DNA from: Alkalimarinus coralli
GTDB lineage: Bacteria; Pseudomonadota; Gammaproteobacteria; Pseudomonadales; Oleiphilaceae
Length of the DNA: 64,000 bases
NCBI RefSeq assembly: GCF_023650515.1
Contig: NZ_CP096016.1
Location: forward strand, 4,453,501 to 4,517,500
Reading direction: 5' to 3'
Shown here piece after piece: positions 37,263-45,406 of the stretch. The translations under genes and the position numbers were made by a program. Under the pieces are notes generated by a model that worked only from the letters and a program-made list of their open reading frames with translations, did no database searches and had not been told where the DNA came from. The number at the start of each line of letters is the position of its first letter. The first letter of the stretch is position 1.

Positions 37263-40223
37263 TTATAAAACCGGTTCGTCAATTATATCGTTAGTGGGTT
37301 GATGGGCCGGTAGGCTTAACTTGACAGTGGTGCCTCTACCTGTTTGCTCATCAGTTGGACTGATTACCTGAATCTGCCCGTAATGTTCTTCAACTATGCT
37401 GTAGACCAGTGATAAACCAAGCCCGGTGCCTTTATTCGGGTCTTTGGTGGTGTAAAAAGGCTCAAACACATGACCTAGCTGATCTTTGGGGATGCCGCTC
37501 CCCTGATCTGAAACCTCAATGATAGCGGAGTAGCCGTCTATCTTTCCAGTGATCCTGATCATGCTTCCTTCGGGTGAGGCATCCCGAGCATTGGAAAGCA
37601 GGTTAATGAATACCTGAACCAGGCGTTGCTCATCACCAATAACCGTTAGGTTATCTTCACAATTGACCTGATATTCAACATTACTTGATAAGTCACTGAG
37701 TGACAGCAGGTTGGTTGCCTCCTGAATGCAGCGATAAATATTAGCAGGTTCATGCACGTTAGTTTGAGAATGGTTTCCCGAACGTGAAAAATTCATTAAT
37801 GATTGCAGGATGTTTGAAATACGCTTGGTCTGATCAATAATCTGCTGGGCGGTGCTGAGCATCTCTTTGTCATCCGTTTCCAGCTTCATGTTTTGTGCTA
37901 GGCAGGCGATTCCTGTCACCGGGTTGCCTATTTCATGGGCGACTCCCGCCGCGAACCGACCAACTGAGGCTAGCCTGCTGCTGTGTATCAGCTTCTCTTC
38001 CAGCAATTGGTTTTCAGTTTGGTCTTCCAGCAGAATGACCAGTCCGCCCTCACTGTTTTGAGGCCCGGCAATTTGAGACTTATGCAGGTTGAACCAGTGA
38101 GGTTGCCCCTGTAAATCAACGCGTTTCTTGTGGTAGTGGGATTGGTCACCTTGCGCAAATTCATCTAACAATCCGGCCCATGGTGCGGGAATCGAACAAA
38201 GGGTGGAACCGATGACCTGGTCGGAAGAGACGCCTGTCAGTACCGTCATGGCTTGGTTCCACATCAGGATTTCCAGGTCATTACCGAGTGAACAGGCAGC
38301 GATAGGCAGATTCTGCAGTGTTTGGCGGTGGTATCGCCGTAAGCTGTCCAGTTCTGCTGCAAGCCCGGTTAGCCTGGACTGGTAGTCTTCCAGTGATCGC
38401 TCGACAAAGTGAATGTCCTGGCCTGCGCCGCTGGGCGTGAGCTGCTTGTAACTAAGGTTTCGCTTAACGATGTCCTGGGCAATGGTTGGCCCCATTAAAC
38501 CTGACAAATTGGCTTCGATCTGATCTCTTAAGCGCCGCAGTGCATAAGGTCTATATTCGATTGCTGGAAGCTCCAGTTCGTTCAGGGCTCGCTCAACTTC
38601 CCTGTTTGCGACATGAGCGCCTAGCGGTTTGCTCAGGCACTCTTTAAATTCACTTGATGAGCTGGCGACCAGCTCTCGCCGTTGAGGGCGAGAAAGGGTG
38701 TCGACCGAACAGGCTTGCGCTGCAGCTTCTTCTGCCCGAGAGGTTTTGGTCAGCATTGAAACAATAACAAATACTGTGACATTCACGGTTAGTGCTAAAA
38801 ACGTATAGATATGCCACTGGTCGCGATGCAACCGGTAATCAATGAGCATTCCGAACACATCAATCACATCGAAACCAAACAGTAACGGGCTCAACATAGT
38901 GAGTGCCCAGATCACAAGGCCAGTGATCATGCCACTAATTACGCCATTTCTATTGCCTATCGGCCAGTATAAAACGGCCAACACACCGGGTAGTAACTGC
39001 AACATTGCTGAGAAGGCAAGAATGCCGAGCAAGGAGAGCGAAACCGTGTCGCTGGTAACGAGGTAAAACAGGTATGAGAGAAAAATAATGAGCGCGATGA
39101 GCCCGCGTTTTACCCAATTTAACCAGCTATAGATATTGTCGGTTCCCTTTGGGGGGTAAATAGGCAGAACGATATGGTTAAGAACCATGCCTGCCAGTGC
39201 CAGCGTTGTGACGATGATCATGCCGCTGGCGGCAGAAAGCCCACCAATAAATGCAATAATGCTCAGGCTGGGTGATTGAGCCGATAGCGAAATGCCAAGG
39301 GTATAGTATTCGGGAATAGTTGGCGCATTTAGCGTAATACCGGCCCACAAGATGGGAGGTATCGGAAGGCTAATCAGCAGCAGATAGAGCGGGAGCCCCC
39401 ACGTCGCTTTGAACAAGTTCTGAGGATTCTGGTTCTCGGTAAACGACATATGGAACATATGAGGCATAACCAGTGCCGAGGCAAAAAATATCAGTAGCAG
39501 TGCCCGCCAGGGGGCATCTTCAATGGTTTGTTCAAATGCCGTGACCCTTGGCCCCTGGGTTTGCAGCCAGTCATCCAGCCCGTTAAACCCGCCAAACACC
39601 TCGCTGACAGAGTAGTACCCTATGGCCAGTAGGGCGGCCAGTTTAATGACTGACTCAAAGGCGATAGAGACCACTAAACCATCGTTGTTTTCTCCAGATG
39701 CGGTGCCTCTGGTGCCAAACAAAAAAGCGAAAGCAATGATGACCAGGCAGAACCCAAACCCGAGTATATTCTGTGGTGAACCAGGAGCTAGAATCTGTAT
39801 AGAGTTGGCGACTGCTTGAATTTGCAGGCTCAGCAGCGCAAGGGTGCCCATCAGGGTAAATAACGTGACCAGTGTACCTGCTATCTGGCTACGATAGCGG
39901 AAGGCAAACAGGTCTGCCAATGATGAAAGCTGATAAGCGCGGGTGATCCGCAGTATTGGCAGCATTAAAACCGGGGCCAACAGGAATGCACCGCAAACCC
40001 CGAGGTAGTACGCCAAAAAGCCGTAGCCAAACTCATACGCCAGCCCAACAGAGCCATAGAATGCCCAGGCACTGGCATAAACCCCCAGAGATAACACGTA
40101 GGTTAAGGGGTGGCGAACCACGCGCTTGGGTATAAACCCTTTTTCGGTTGCCCAGGCTATTCCAAATAACAGCAGCAGATAGGTTAAGCCGATAAGGAAA
40201 AGCTGGATCAGGTTAAAACTCAT
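37263..40223 (-). CDS. cbrA: Sensor histidine kinase CbrA with SLC5 transporter domain
   Basis: A 986-aa fusion. Residues 1-510 are a sodium/solute symporter-like membrane domain with about 13 helices. It is followed by a linker, a PAS domain near residues 640-740 (LEILMWNQAMTVLTGVSSDQVIG), a HisKA segment with the phospho-His (AAGVAHEIGNPVTG) and an HATPase domain (NLLSNARDASPEG; DQGSGIP; GTGLGLSLVYSIVEEH). Size and layout match Pseudomonas CbrA. ATG 40223 follows ggaggccga and lies inside the 3' end of the small upstream gene. Confidence 0.94.
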   Translation of the reverse strand: MSFNLIQLFLIGLTYLLLLFGIAWATEKGFIPKRVVRHPLTYVLSLGVYASAWAFYGSVGLAYEFGYGFLAYYLGVCGAFLLAPVLMLPILRITRAYQLSSLADLFAFRYRSQIAGTLVTLFTLMGTLALLSLQIQAVANSIQILAPGSPQNILGFGFCLVIIAFAFLFGTRGTASGENNDGLVVSIAFESVIKLAALLAIGYYSVSEVFGGFNGLDDWLQTQGPRVTAFEQTIEDAPWRALLLIFFASALVMPHMFHMSFTENQNPQNLFKATWGLPLYLLLISLPIPPILWAGITLNAPTIPEYYTLGISLSAQSPSLSIIAFIGGLSAASGMIIVTTLALAGMVLNHIVLPIYPPKGTDNIYSWLNWVKRGLIALIIFLSYLFYLVTSDTVSLSLLGILAFSAMLQLLPGVLAVLYWPIGNRNGVISGMITGLVIWALTMLSPLLFGFDVIDVFGMLIDYRLHRDQWHIYTFLALTVNVTVFVIVSMLTKTSRAEEAAAQACSVDTLSRPQRRELVASSSSEFKECLSKPLGAHVANREVERALNELELPAIEYRPYALRRLRDQIEANLSGLMGPTIAQDIVKRNLSYKQLTPSGAGQDIHFVERSLEDYQSRLTGLAAELDSLRRYHRQTLQNLPIAACSLGNDLEILMWNQAMTVLTGVSSDQVIGSTLCSIPAPWAGLLDEFAQGDQSHYHKKRVDLQGQPHWFNLHKSQIAGPQNSEGGLVILLEDQTENQLLEEKLIHSSRLASVGRFAAGVAHEIGNPVTGIACLAQNMKLETDDKEMLSTAQQIIDQTKRISNILQSLMNFSRSGNHSQTNVHEPANIYRCIQEATNLLSLSDLSSNVEYQVNCEDNLTVIGDEQRLVQVFINLLSNARDASPEGSMIRITGKIDGYSAIIEVSDQGSGIPKDQLGHVFEPFYTTKDPNKGTGLGLSLVYSIVEEHYGQIQVISPTDEQTGRGTTVKLSLPAHQPTNDIIDEPVL

Positions 40224-40389
40224 TCGGCCTCCGCCTGGACTCAAGCCAAATACCCACCCCAATGAGAGCAAGCCAGATCAGGTATGGGCGATACCAAGCG
40301 CTGCCTGGCTCGATCCACCAGTCCAGGACCACTGGAGAGAATATATAGATTGAAAGTACGAGCAGAAAAACAAGCCGGTAGATATACAT
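40213..40389 (-). CDS. Small membrane protein CbrX-like
   Basis: A 58-aa protein with two hydrophobic helices and a basic C-terminus (ESRRRPNEF). Its stop overlaps the cbrA start by 11 bp (ATGAGTTTTAA), so cbrA translation is probably coupled to it. In Pseudomonas a small gene called cbrX occupies the same place. Equivalence is by position and size. The frame extends 30 codons further upstream through a repeat, but ATG 40389 leaves a normal membrane protein start. Confidence 0.75.
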   Translation of the reverse strand: MYIYRLVFLLVLSIYIFSPVVLDWWIEPGSAWYRPYLIWLALIGVGIWLESRRRPNEF

Positions 40390-40390
40390 T

Positions 40391-40424
40391 GTTATTGTAG
40401 ATTCCGAGTTATTGTAGATTCCGA
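40391..40424. repeat. Two tandem copies of a 17-bp sequence
   Basis: The unit gttattgtagattccga occurs twice, head to tail and exactly, beginning one base upstream of the CbrX-like start codon. The duplication changes the leader of the cbrX-cbrA transcript. Confidence 0.8.
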
Positions 40425-40438
40425 ATAGGGTCTGCGTG

Positions 40439-40571
40439 AAATGGCACTTACTTAAGACACTGTGACCCAGTATTGTCATTCCCGCGCAGGCGGGAATCCA
40501 TTTGGAACGGAGTCTAAAGCCTTATGGATCCCCGCATTCGCGAGGATGACAAGATTAAGTAAGTGCCATTT
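40439..40571. mobile_element. MITE-like element with perfect 17-bp terminal inverted repeats
   Basis: The ends aaatggcacttacttaa (40439-40455) and ttaagtaagtgccattt (40555-40571) are exact complements. The flanks gggtctgcgtg and gggtctgcctg form an 8-bp perfect (10/11) direct repeat that looks like a target duplication. The interior holds the 'gtcattcccgcgcaggcgggaatcc' type palindrome common in proteobacterial dispersed repeats. No coding capacity, so any movement would need a transposase elsewhere. Confidence 0.8.
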
Positions 40572-40647
40572 GGGTCTGCCTGTAATGAGTTGCCCAGTCT
40601 CAGGGGGCGCCCGGTTAACGCTGCGCCATCACTCAGATAACGGTACA

Positions 40648-41556
40648 TCATAACCCAGACGTGTTATGCCATCCAGCTTGTATTGCTTGCCTTTTGGGTA
40701 CTGTGTCTAATGACCAGTTATTGACTCCCCAGCAGAGAATCTCGTCTACCGTTGCACTCTTAAGTGCTTCAGGAGGCGTTTGGTTGAGTGCTTTAAGCGC
40801 CTGGTAAAGGTTCAGGCTGGCGTGCTCGTTCTCAATCGGTTTTGCAAGATTCTGCTTGCTTAGCTTCTGCCCTTGCTGGTTTAGAATAACAGGAATATGG
40901 CCAAACCTGGGCGGAGTAACATCCACCGCGTAATAGAGCGCTAGCTGCGGCGGTGTCGAGTCGAGCAGATCGCTTCCGCGCACGATATGGCTGATTTGTT
41001 GGTCTATGTCATCGCAAACAACGGCAAGCTGGTAAGCATAAAAACCTTCTTTGCGTTTAATGACAAAGTCATCTGTTTGCTTTTTTGATTGGTAGAACCG
41101 GGGGCCCAGCAGCAGGTCTTGCCATGAATACCGCGCCCCTGTGGCATGAAAACGAATTGCCATGGGGATAGAGGGGGATGGTTGCGCTGGGTTGCAGTCG
41201 GGGTTGTGTTTGCCATTGTTCTCAAGCAGTGCTTTGCGACTACAGGGGCAGTAGTAGCAATGTCCACGCTCTCTTAACTGCTCGATAAGTGCTTCATAAG
41301 CGTCGCTTCGGTCTGACTGGTATCGCACCGATTCATCCCAGTGCAACTGATGGGCCTCTAGCGTGCGCAAAATATCATCGCTGGCACCTTCAACTTCTCG
41401 CAGAGGGTCTATATCTTCAATTCTGACCAGCCATTGACCACGCTGCTGGCGAGCATCAAGAAAGCTGGCGAGCGCAGCGACAAGGGAGCCAAAATGTAAC
41501 GGGCCTGTAGGAGAGGGCGCGAAGCGTCCACGATAGGCTGATGAGAGGGATGTCAT
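40648..41556 (-). CDS. gluQ: Glutamyl-Q tRNA(Asp) synthetase
   Basis: Attaches Glu to queuosine in tRNA-Asp. It is a truncated glutamyl-tRNA synthetase lacking the anticodon-binding part, here about 302 aa. It has GRFAPSPTGPLHFGSL, the zinc ligands CYYCPCSR and a KLSKQN-type loop. ATG 41556 fits the family N-terminus. GTG 41571 would add five residues but lies inside a hairpin. Neither start has a clear ribosome site. It follows dksA as in Pseudomonas. Confidence 0.95.
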   Translation of the reverse strand: MTSLSSAYRGRFAPSPTGPLHFGSLVAALASFLDARQQRGQWLVRIEDIDPLREVEGASDDILRTLEAHQLHWDESVRYQSDRSDAYEALIEQLRERGHCYYCPCSRKALLENNGKHNPDCNPAQPSPSIPMAIRFHATGARYSWQDLLLGPRFYQSKKQTDDFVIKRKEGFYAYQLAVVCDDIDQQISHIVRGSDLLDSTPPQLALYYAVDVTPPRFGHIPVILNQQGQKLSKQNLAKPIENEHASLNLYQALKALNQTPPEALKSATVDEILCWGVNNWSLDTVPKRQAIQAGWHNTSGL

Positions 41557-41568
41557 ATCTGAAATGTT

Positions 41569-41597
41569 CACGAGCGGATCTGGAAAGCCCGCTCGTG
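41569..41597. other. Hairpin between dksA and gluQRS
   Basis: Perfect 9-bp arms cacgagcgg (41569-41577) and ccgctcgtg (41589-41597) without a T-run. The hairpin lies just before the gluQRS start and could reduce its expression relative to dksA. Confidence 0.55.
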
Positions 41598-41628
41598 TGT
41601 TCTAGGTTTTTAACAAACCACTGAACAA

Positions 41629-42066
41629 TTAGATGCCGGAGTGGCGTTCTTTAATCTCAGCCAGTGTTTTGCAGTCAATACAAAGAGAGGCTGTTGGGCG
41701 TGCTTCCAACCGACGTACGCCAATCTCTACACCGCATGAATCACAAAACCCGTAGTCATCTTTTTCTATACGGTCAATCGTGCTGCCGATTTTCTTAATC
41801 AGTTTTCGCTCACGATCACGAGTACGTAGCTCCAGGCTGAACTCTTCTTCTTGAGTTGCCCGGTCACTTGGATCTGCGTAGTTTGCAGCGTCTTCTTGCA
41901 TGTGATGCATTGTGCGATCCACTTCTTCCATTAGCTCCTGTTTCCAGGCCAATAGAATTTCGCGGAAGTGGTCTCTCTGAGCTTCATTCATGTACTCCTC
42001 ACCCTCTTTCATCGGGTAAGGGGTGAAGCCTGTGAATCCGTCTTTTTTCATCGCTGTATCTGGCAT
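41629..42066 (-). CDS. dksA: RNA polymerase-binding transcription factor DksA
   Basis: Enters the polymerase secondary channel and, with ppGpp, controls rRNA and amino-acid promoters. The 145-aa protein has the coiled coil with the acidic tip (YADPSDRATQEEEFSLELR) and the four-cysteine zinc finger (CDSC...CIDC). The C-terminal helix is also present. The start follows gatgagg. Confidence 0.97.
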   Translation of the reverse strand: MPDTAMKKDGFTGFTPYPMKEGEEYMNEAQRDHFREILLAWKQELMEEVDRTMHHMQEDAANYADPSDRATQEEEFSLELRTRDRERKLIKKIGSTIDRIEKDDYGFCDSCGVEIGVRRLEARPTASLCIDCKTLAEIKERHSGI

Positions 42067-42341
42067 ATTTTCAGCCTCATCTTATTATTACTTCAGACCG
42101 AACCCTTGTGCTGAATGGCCCGGAGAAATCATACACGTTGTACTGTATAGCTTTCAGTACTCGATAACGTACCAGTACTGTACAACCTTAACCCTGATAT
42201 AAGAACAGTACAATTTAGCCAGCGGAAAATATCAGAATAATGATGTGTTGGCCAACTTTTTATTTTCTTTATGGACTAAAAATGGCAAATTTGCCACTTT
42301 TATTCTGATTCATCCCACATACATTAGAGAGGATATTGCGC

Positions 42342-43088
42342 TTGAAGTTCGATGGAAAACTGCAATCGGGTCGTCTGGTTAAGCGTTATAAACGTTTTCT
42401 GGCAGATATTGAGGTTGGCAATACGATGACGCCTCACGAAATTACGATCCATTGCCCCAATACTGGCGCTATGACCGGGTGCAATGAGCCAGGCAGCCGG
42501 GTCTGGTTTAGTACATCAGACAATGCCAAGCGGAAATACCCTAACACCTGGGAGTTGCTGGAAACCCTTGCAGGGGACTGGGCCTGCATCAACACAGGGA
42601 TGGCGAACAAGTTGGTTGAAGAGGCCATCATTGAAAACCGTATTGAAGAGTTAAAAGGTTATGACGCGCTATCAAAGGAAGTTCGCTATGGGGAAGAAAA
42701 AAGCCGTATTGATCTTCTTTTGTCGGCGCACCGAACTGACCCGCGGAGCTGTTATATAGAAGTTAAGAGCGTGACGCTATTGGCTGATGATTGCATTGGC
42801 ATGTTCCCTGATGCGGTCAGTGCCAGAGGACAAAAGCATTTACGAGAGCTGATGGCGATGGTTGAGGCGGGTCACCGGGCCGTGCTGTTTTTCTGTGTTA
42901 ATCATACCGGGATTGAGCGTGTGCGCCCGGCAGACCATATTGACCCTGAATATGGCAGGTTGTTAAGAGAGGCGTCTGAGAGGGGAGTTGAAATCCTTGC
43001 ATATAAAGCTGAAATCTCGAATACGGAAATCAAACTGGTACAGCCACTTCCCGTTGAGCTTGATTGCTCAGCCACCGATCTCGTTTAG
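42342..43088 (+). CDS. sfsA: SfsA family DNA/RNA nuclease-like protein
   Basis: Sugar fermentation stimulation protein, 248 aa, with the family blocks [17 protein letters not shown] and the nuclease-like ESRIDLLL...[10 protein letters not shown] and [16 protein letters not shown] 42342 gives the usual 'MKF' start. TTG 42336 is two codons earlier and closer to the gagagg site, so the start is uncertain by two residues. The hairpin at 43121-43158 follows it. Confidence 0.93.
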   Translation: MKFDGKLQSGRLVKRYKRFLADIEVGNTMTPHEITIHCPNTGAMTGCNEPGSRVWFSTSDNAKRKYPNTWELLETLAGDWACINTGMANKLVEEAIIENRIEELKGYDALSKEVRYGEEKSRIDLLLSAHRTDPRSCYIEVKSVTLLADDCIGMFPDAVSARGQKHLRELMAMVEAGHRAVLFFCVNHTGIERVRPADHIDPEYGRLLREASERGVEILAYKAEISNTEIKLVQPLPVELDCSATDLV

Positions 43089-43120
43089 CGGGCTGCTCTT
43101 GCGAGCGGCAATGCATTCAT

Positions 43121-43158
43121 AAGCAGCGCTGCGCTGGGTTCGTGGTGCAGCGCTGCTT
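43121..43158. terminator. Bidirectional hairpin between sfsA and the Rieske gene
   Basis: Perfect 12-bp arms, aagcagcgctgc and gcagcgctgctt, with a 14-nt loop lie between two convergent genes. T-runs are short, so it is a probable but not ideal terminator. Confidence 0.6.
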
Positions 43159-43167
43159 TGAAATATT

Positions 43168-43503
43168 CTAGGCGGTAACGCTTTCAGGCAGGCGGACGAG
43201 TATCTGATTATTGTCTACGCTACACTCGATTGGAGTGAGTTTATCGCCAACACAAGGGCCGCTAACACAGTTGCCAGACTCAACTTCAAAAAGAGCACCA
43301 TGTGTCGAGCACTGAATAAAGTAGTTCTCACTATCAAGAAACTGATCAGGCATAAACTCTAGTGGAATACTAAGGTGAGGGCACTGATTTTGGTAAACAT
43401 GAACCTGCCCATCTTTACGAACCGCGAAGAGTGACACCCCATCGATTTCAAAGCCTTTGCTCTGGTCTTCTTGGATAGCGTCCAGATCGCATAATTTCTG
43501 CAT
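43168..43503 (-). CDS. Small Rieske [2Fe-2S] protein
   Basis: A 111-aa soluble ferredoxin-like protein with both cluster ligand pairs, CPHLSIPL and CSTHGALF, in the NirD/BphF-like Rieske fold. ATG 43503 has AGGAA at ideal spacing. The frame is open to 43563 without support. No partner oxygenase is nearby, so its electron acceptor is unknown. Confidence 0.9.
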   Translation of the reverse strand: MQKLCDLDAIQEDQSKGFEIDGVSLFAVRKDGQVHVYQNQCPHLSIPLEFMPDQFLDSENYFIQCSTHGALFEVESGNCVSGPCVGDKLTPIECSVDNNQILVRLPESVTA

Positions 43504-43596
43504 GCTGAGTTCCTGATCTTGATTTAAATGTACGATATTGGCAACACGTTGGCTAAGTGCCAATGATGCAACCTCATTAACCTGTGGCGCAGTATA

Positions 43597-44391
43597 TCAT
43601 AAAGTGGATTCGACCCGAGAGCTTACCAGGTTGTTAAGCTCGGTGATCTGGTAGGCCATAGTCTGAATCATTTGCAGACAGGTTTCTGGTTGCGACTTGA
43701 TAAGGTCTATAAACTGGTCTTTTGGCACAGACATAACGGTACAGTTTGAGTGAGCTGACACGGTCGCGTTGCGAATTTCACCGGTTATCGCTGCAAGGGC
43801 GCCGAATATCTCGCCTTCTTTAATGGTGCCTAATGGTACAGTCTTTACACTCGCAACCGCTTCGCCTTTTAGTAGCGTATATACATGCTCTGCGGGCTCC
43901 CCTTCGCGAATAATCGTCTCGCCTGCTGAGTAACGCTGAAACCCCGCTGCTGGCCGAATACCCTGTTTAATACTTGCCCCATAGGCATTGCCCAGGATTG
44001 CACTCTGCATCAGCAAAAGGTTATGCCAGTGCTGTTGAACGGCTTTGTTTTGAGAAAGCTGGTCGTTTAGCGCGGTTGGGTTAACACAGATAACCGAAGC
44101 GGTCTCTTCGACCATATAAGAGAGCGTTTGCTCTCCAGCGGTATTGAAGTGGAAAATGAAATCGCCCTTTTGCAGAATAAATGCCGTTCGTTTTCCCCAG
44201 TTGACGTGAATGAGCCCGCTTTCAACTCTGGCTAACTGACCGGACGAAAGAGAGTCACAGACGTCTGCGCCCGGTAAGAGGGTCAGGCTCTTGCCGATCC
44301 AGGTGAGGTTGTGGCTGATTGACTCTGCTAGCGAGTGGTACTGTTCAAGCAGGGCGTCAACCGCAACCGGGTGGTCAGCGGGGAAGTACAT
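43597..44391 (-). CDS. Cyclic nucleotide-binding domain protein
   Basis: About 264 aa. The C-terminal half is a CNB domain (FQRYSAGETIIREGEPAEHVYTLLKGEA; GEIFGALAAITGEIRNATVSA). The first half looks like a second, degenerate CNB domain (LPGADVCDSLSSGQ; VESGLIHV). No DNA-binding domain follows, so it is not a CRP-type regulator. ATG 44391 has a GGGG-containing site and follows the pentapeptide gene by 11 bp, making an operon. Confidence 0.88.
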   Translation of the reverse strand: MYFPADHPVAVDALLEQYHSLAESISHNLTWIGKSLTLLPGADVCDSLSSGQLARVESGLIHVNWGKRTAFILQKGDFIFHFNTAGEQTLSYMVEETASVICVNPTALNDQLSQNKAVQQHWHNLLLMQSAILGNAYGASIKQGIRPAAGFQRYSAGETIIREGEPAEHVYTLLKGEAVASVKTVPLGTIKEGEIFGALAAITGEIRNATVSAHSNCTVMSVPKDQFIDLIKSQPETCLQMIQTMAYQITELNNLVSSRVESTL

Positions 44392-44402
44392 AACGAACGC
44401 CC

Positions 44403-44750
44403 CTAAACGTCTGTACGCAACCGGGTTCCGTGGTTGAGCGACATGACAATTTCGTCGGACTTTAAGTTTTTCGGGAAGTAGCACCCTGAAATCTTTGTCC
44501 CTGCAATGCTGGCGCCTTCCAACTGTGCGTCGCGAAAGTCTATTCCTCGCAAGTCTGCACCTCTGAAATAGGCACTTCTAAGGTCAAGGCCGCTTGCGTC
44601 CATCCCTCTTAAATCCAAGCCACGAAAGTCGCAGTATTCAAAGCTGGGTAACGGAGAGGTTTTAGCTTTTGCATTGTTAAAAGCAGTGATATTTTCGCTG
44701 CGAAGCGACTGGTAAAGCGGGTCGTCAATAATTTTTATTTGCTCAGGCAT
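44403..44750 (-). CDS. Pentapeptide-repeat protein
   Basis: A 115-aa protein with about eight A(D/N)Lxx-type repeats (FRGLDLRGMDASGLDLRS..., residues 39-85), forming a short right-handed quadrilateral helix. Function unknown. First gene of a pair with the cyclic nucleotide-binding protein, so the two may work together at the membrane or in a signalling complex. Confidence 0.88.
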   Translation of the reverse strand: MPEQIKIIDDPLYQSLRSENITAFNNAKAKTSPLPSFEYCDFRGLDLRGMDASGLDLRSAYFRGADLRGIDFRDAQLEGASIAGTKISGCYFPKNLKSDEIVMSLNHGTRLRTDV

Positions 44751-45010
44751 AATCAAACTCTTGTTTAGTAAATGTCATTCACAGGGTGTTATATGAGCTA
44801 TATTGATTATTGTAGTTTTTGTATAGGCTCTTAAACGATCATCAGTTGTTTGTGTTGGTCTTCTGCCGTGTTGCTTGCACTGGCATTTTTAATTGTCGTA
44901 CTTGGAGTATAGAGCAATATTCTTTACTTATTGTATTTGATTGTTATCGAGTTTATGAGGGCTTTAACGTGGCCCCTGGATTCTGATTAGTAGTGGTGGA
45001 GGTGTTTCCA

Positions 45011-45406
45011 ATGAGTGATACAAAAAAAATAATGCTGGTAGATGACAGTAAAGTCTCACGTTTGATGTTAAAGGCCATTATTGAGAATAAATTCCCCGAA
45101 TGGCAAGTGCTAGAGGCAGAGAACGCGTCAGATGCGTTAAAAGTATCTTTATACGAAAATGACAACATTGACCTGATTACACTGGATATGAACATGCCCG
45201 GAACCGATGGGCTGACCATTGCGCCACAACTGAGAGGCAACTGTACTCAAGCGGTGATCGCGCTATTAACGGGCAACATGACAGAAGAGGTAAGAGCTCA
45301 AGCTGAAAAACTAGGCTTGTTGTTTATTCCAAAACCGATTACAGAAGACAAGATTGTTGAGTTTATTAATAGCTACAGCGCCTCAGAGGGCGCTAAACAT
45401 GCATAG
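45011..45406 (+). CDS. Stand-alone response regulator receiver protein
   Basis: A 131-aa CheY-like protein with acidic pocket LVDDSK, phosphate acceptor in LITLDMNMPG, the Thr of ALLTGN and the Lys of PKPI. No output domain. ATG 45011 follows GGAGGTG. It overlaps the convergent kinase fusion gene by 14 bp. Its kinase is unknown. Confidence 0.92.
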   Translation: MSDTKKIMLVDDSKVSRLMLKAIIENKFPEWQVLEAENASDALKVSLYENDNIDLITLDMNMPGTDGLTIAPQLRGNCTQAVIALLTGNMTEEVRAQAEKLGLLFIPKPITEDKIVEFINSYSASEGAKHA

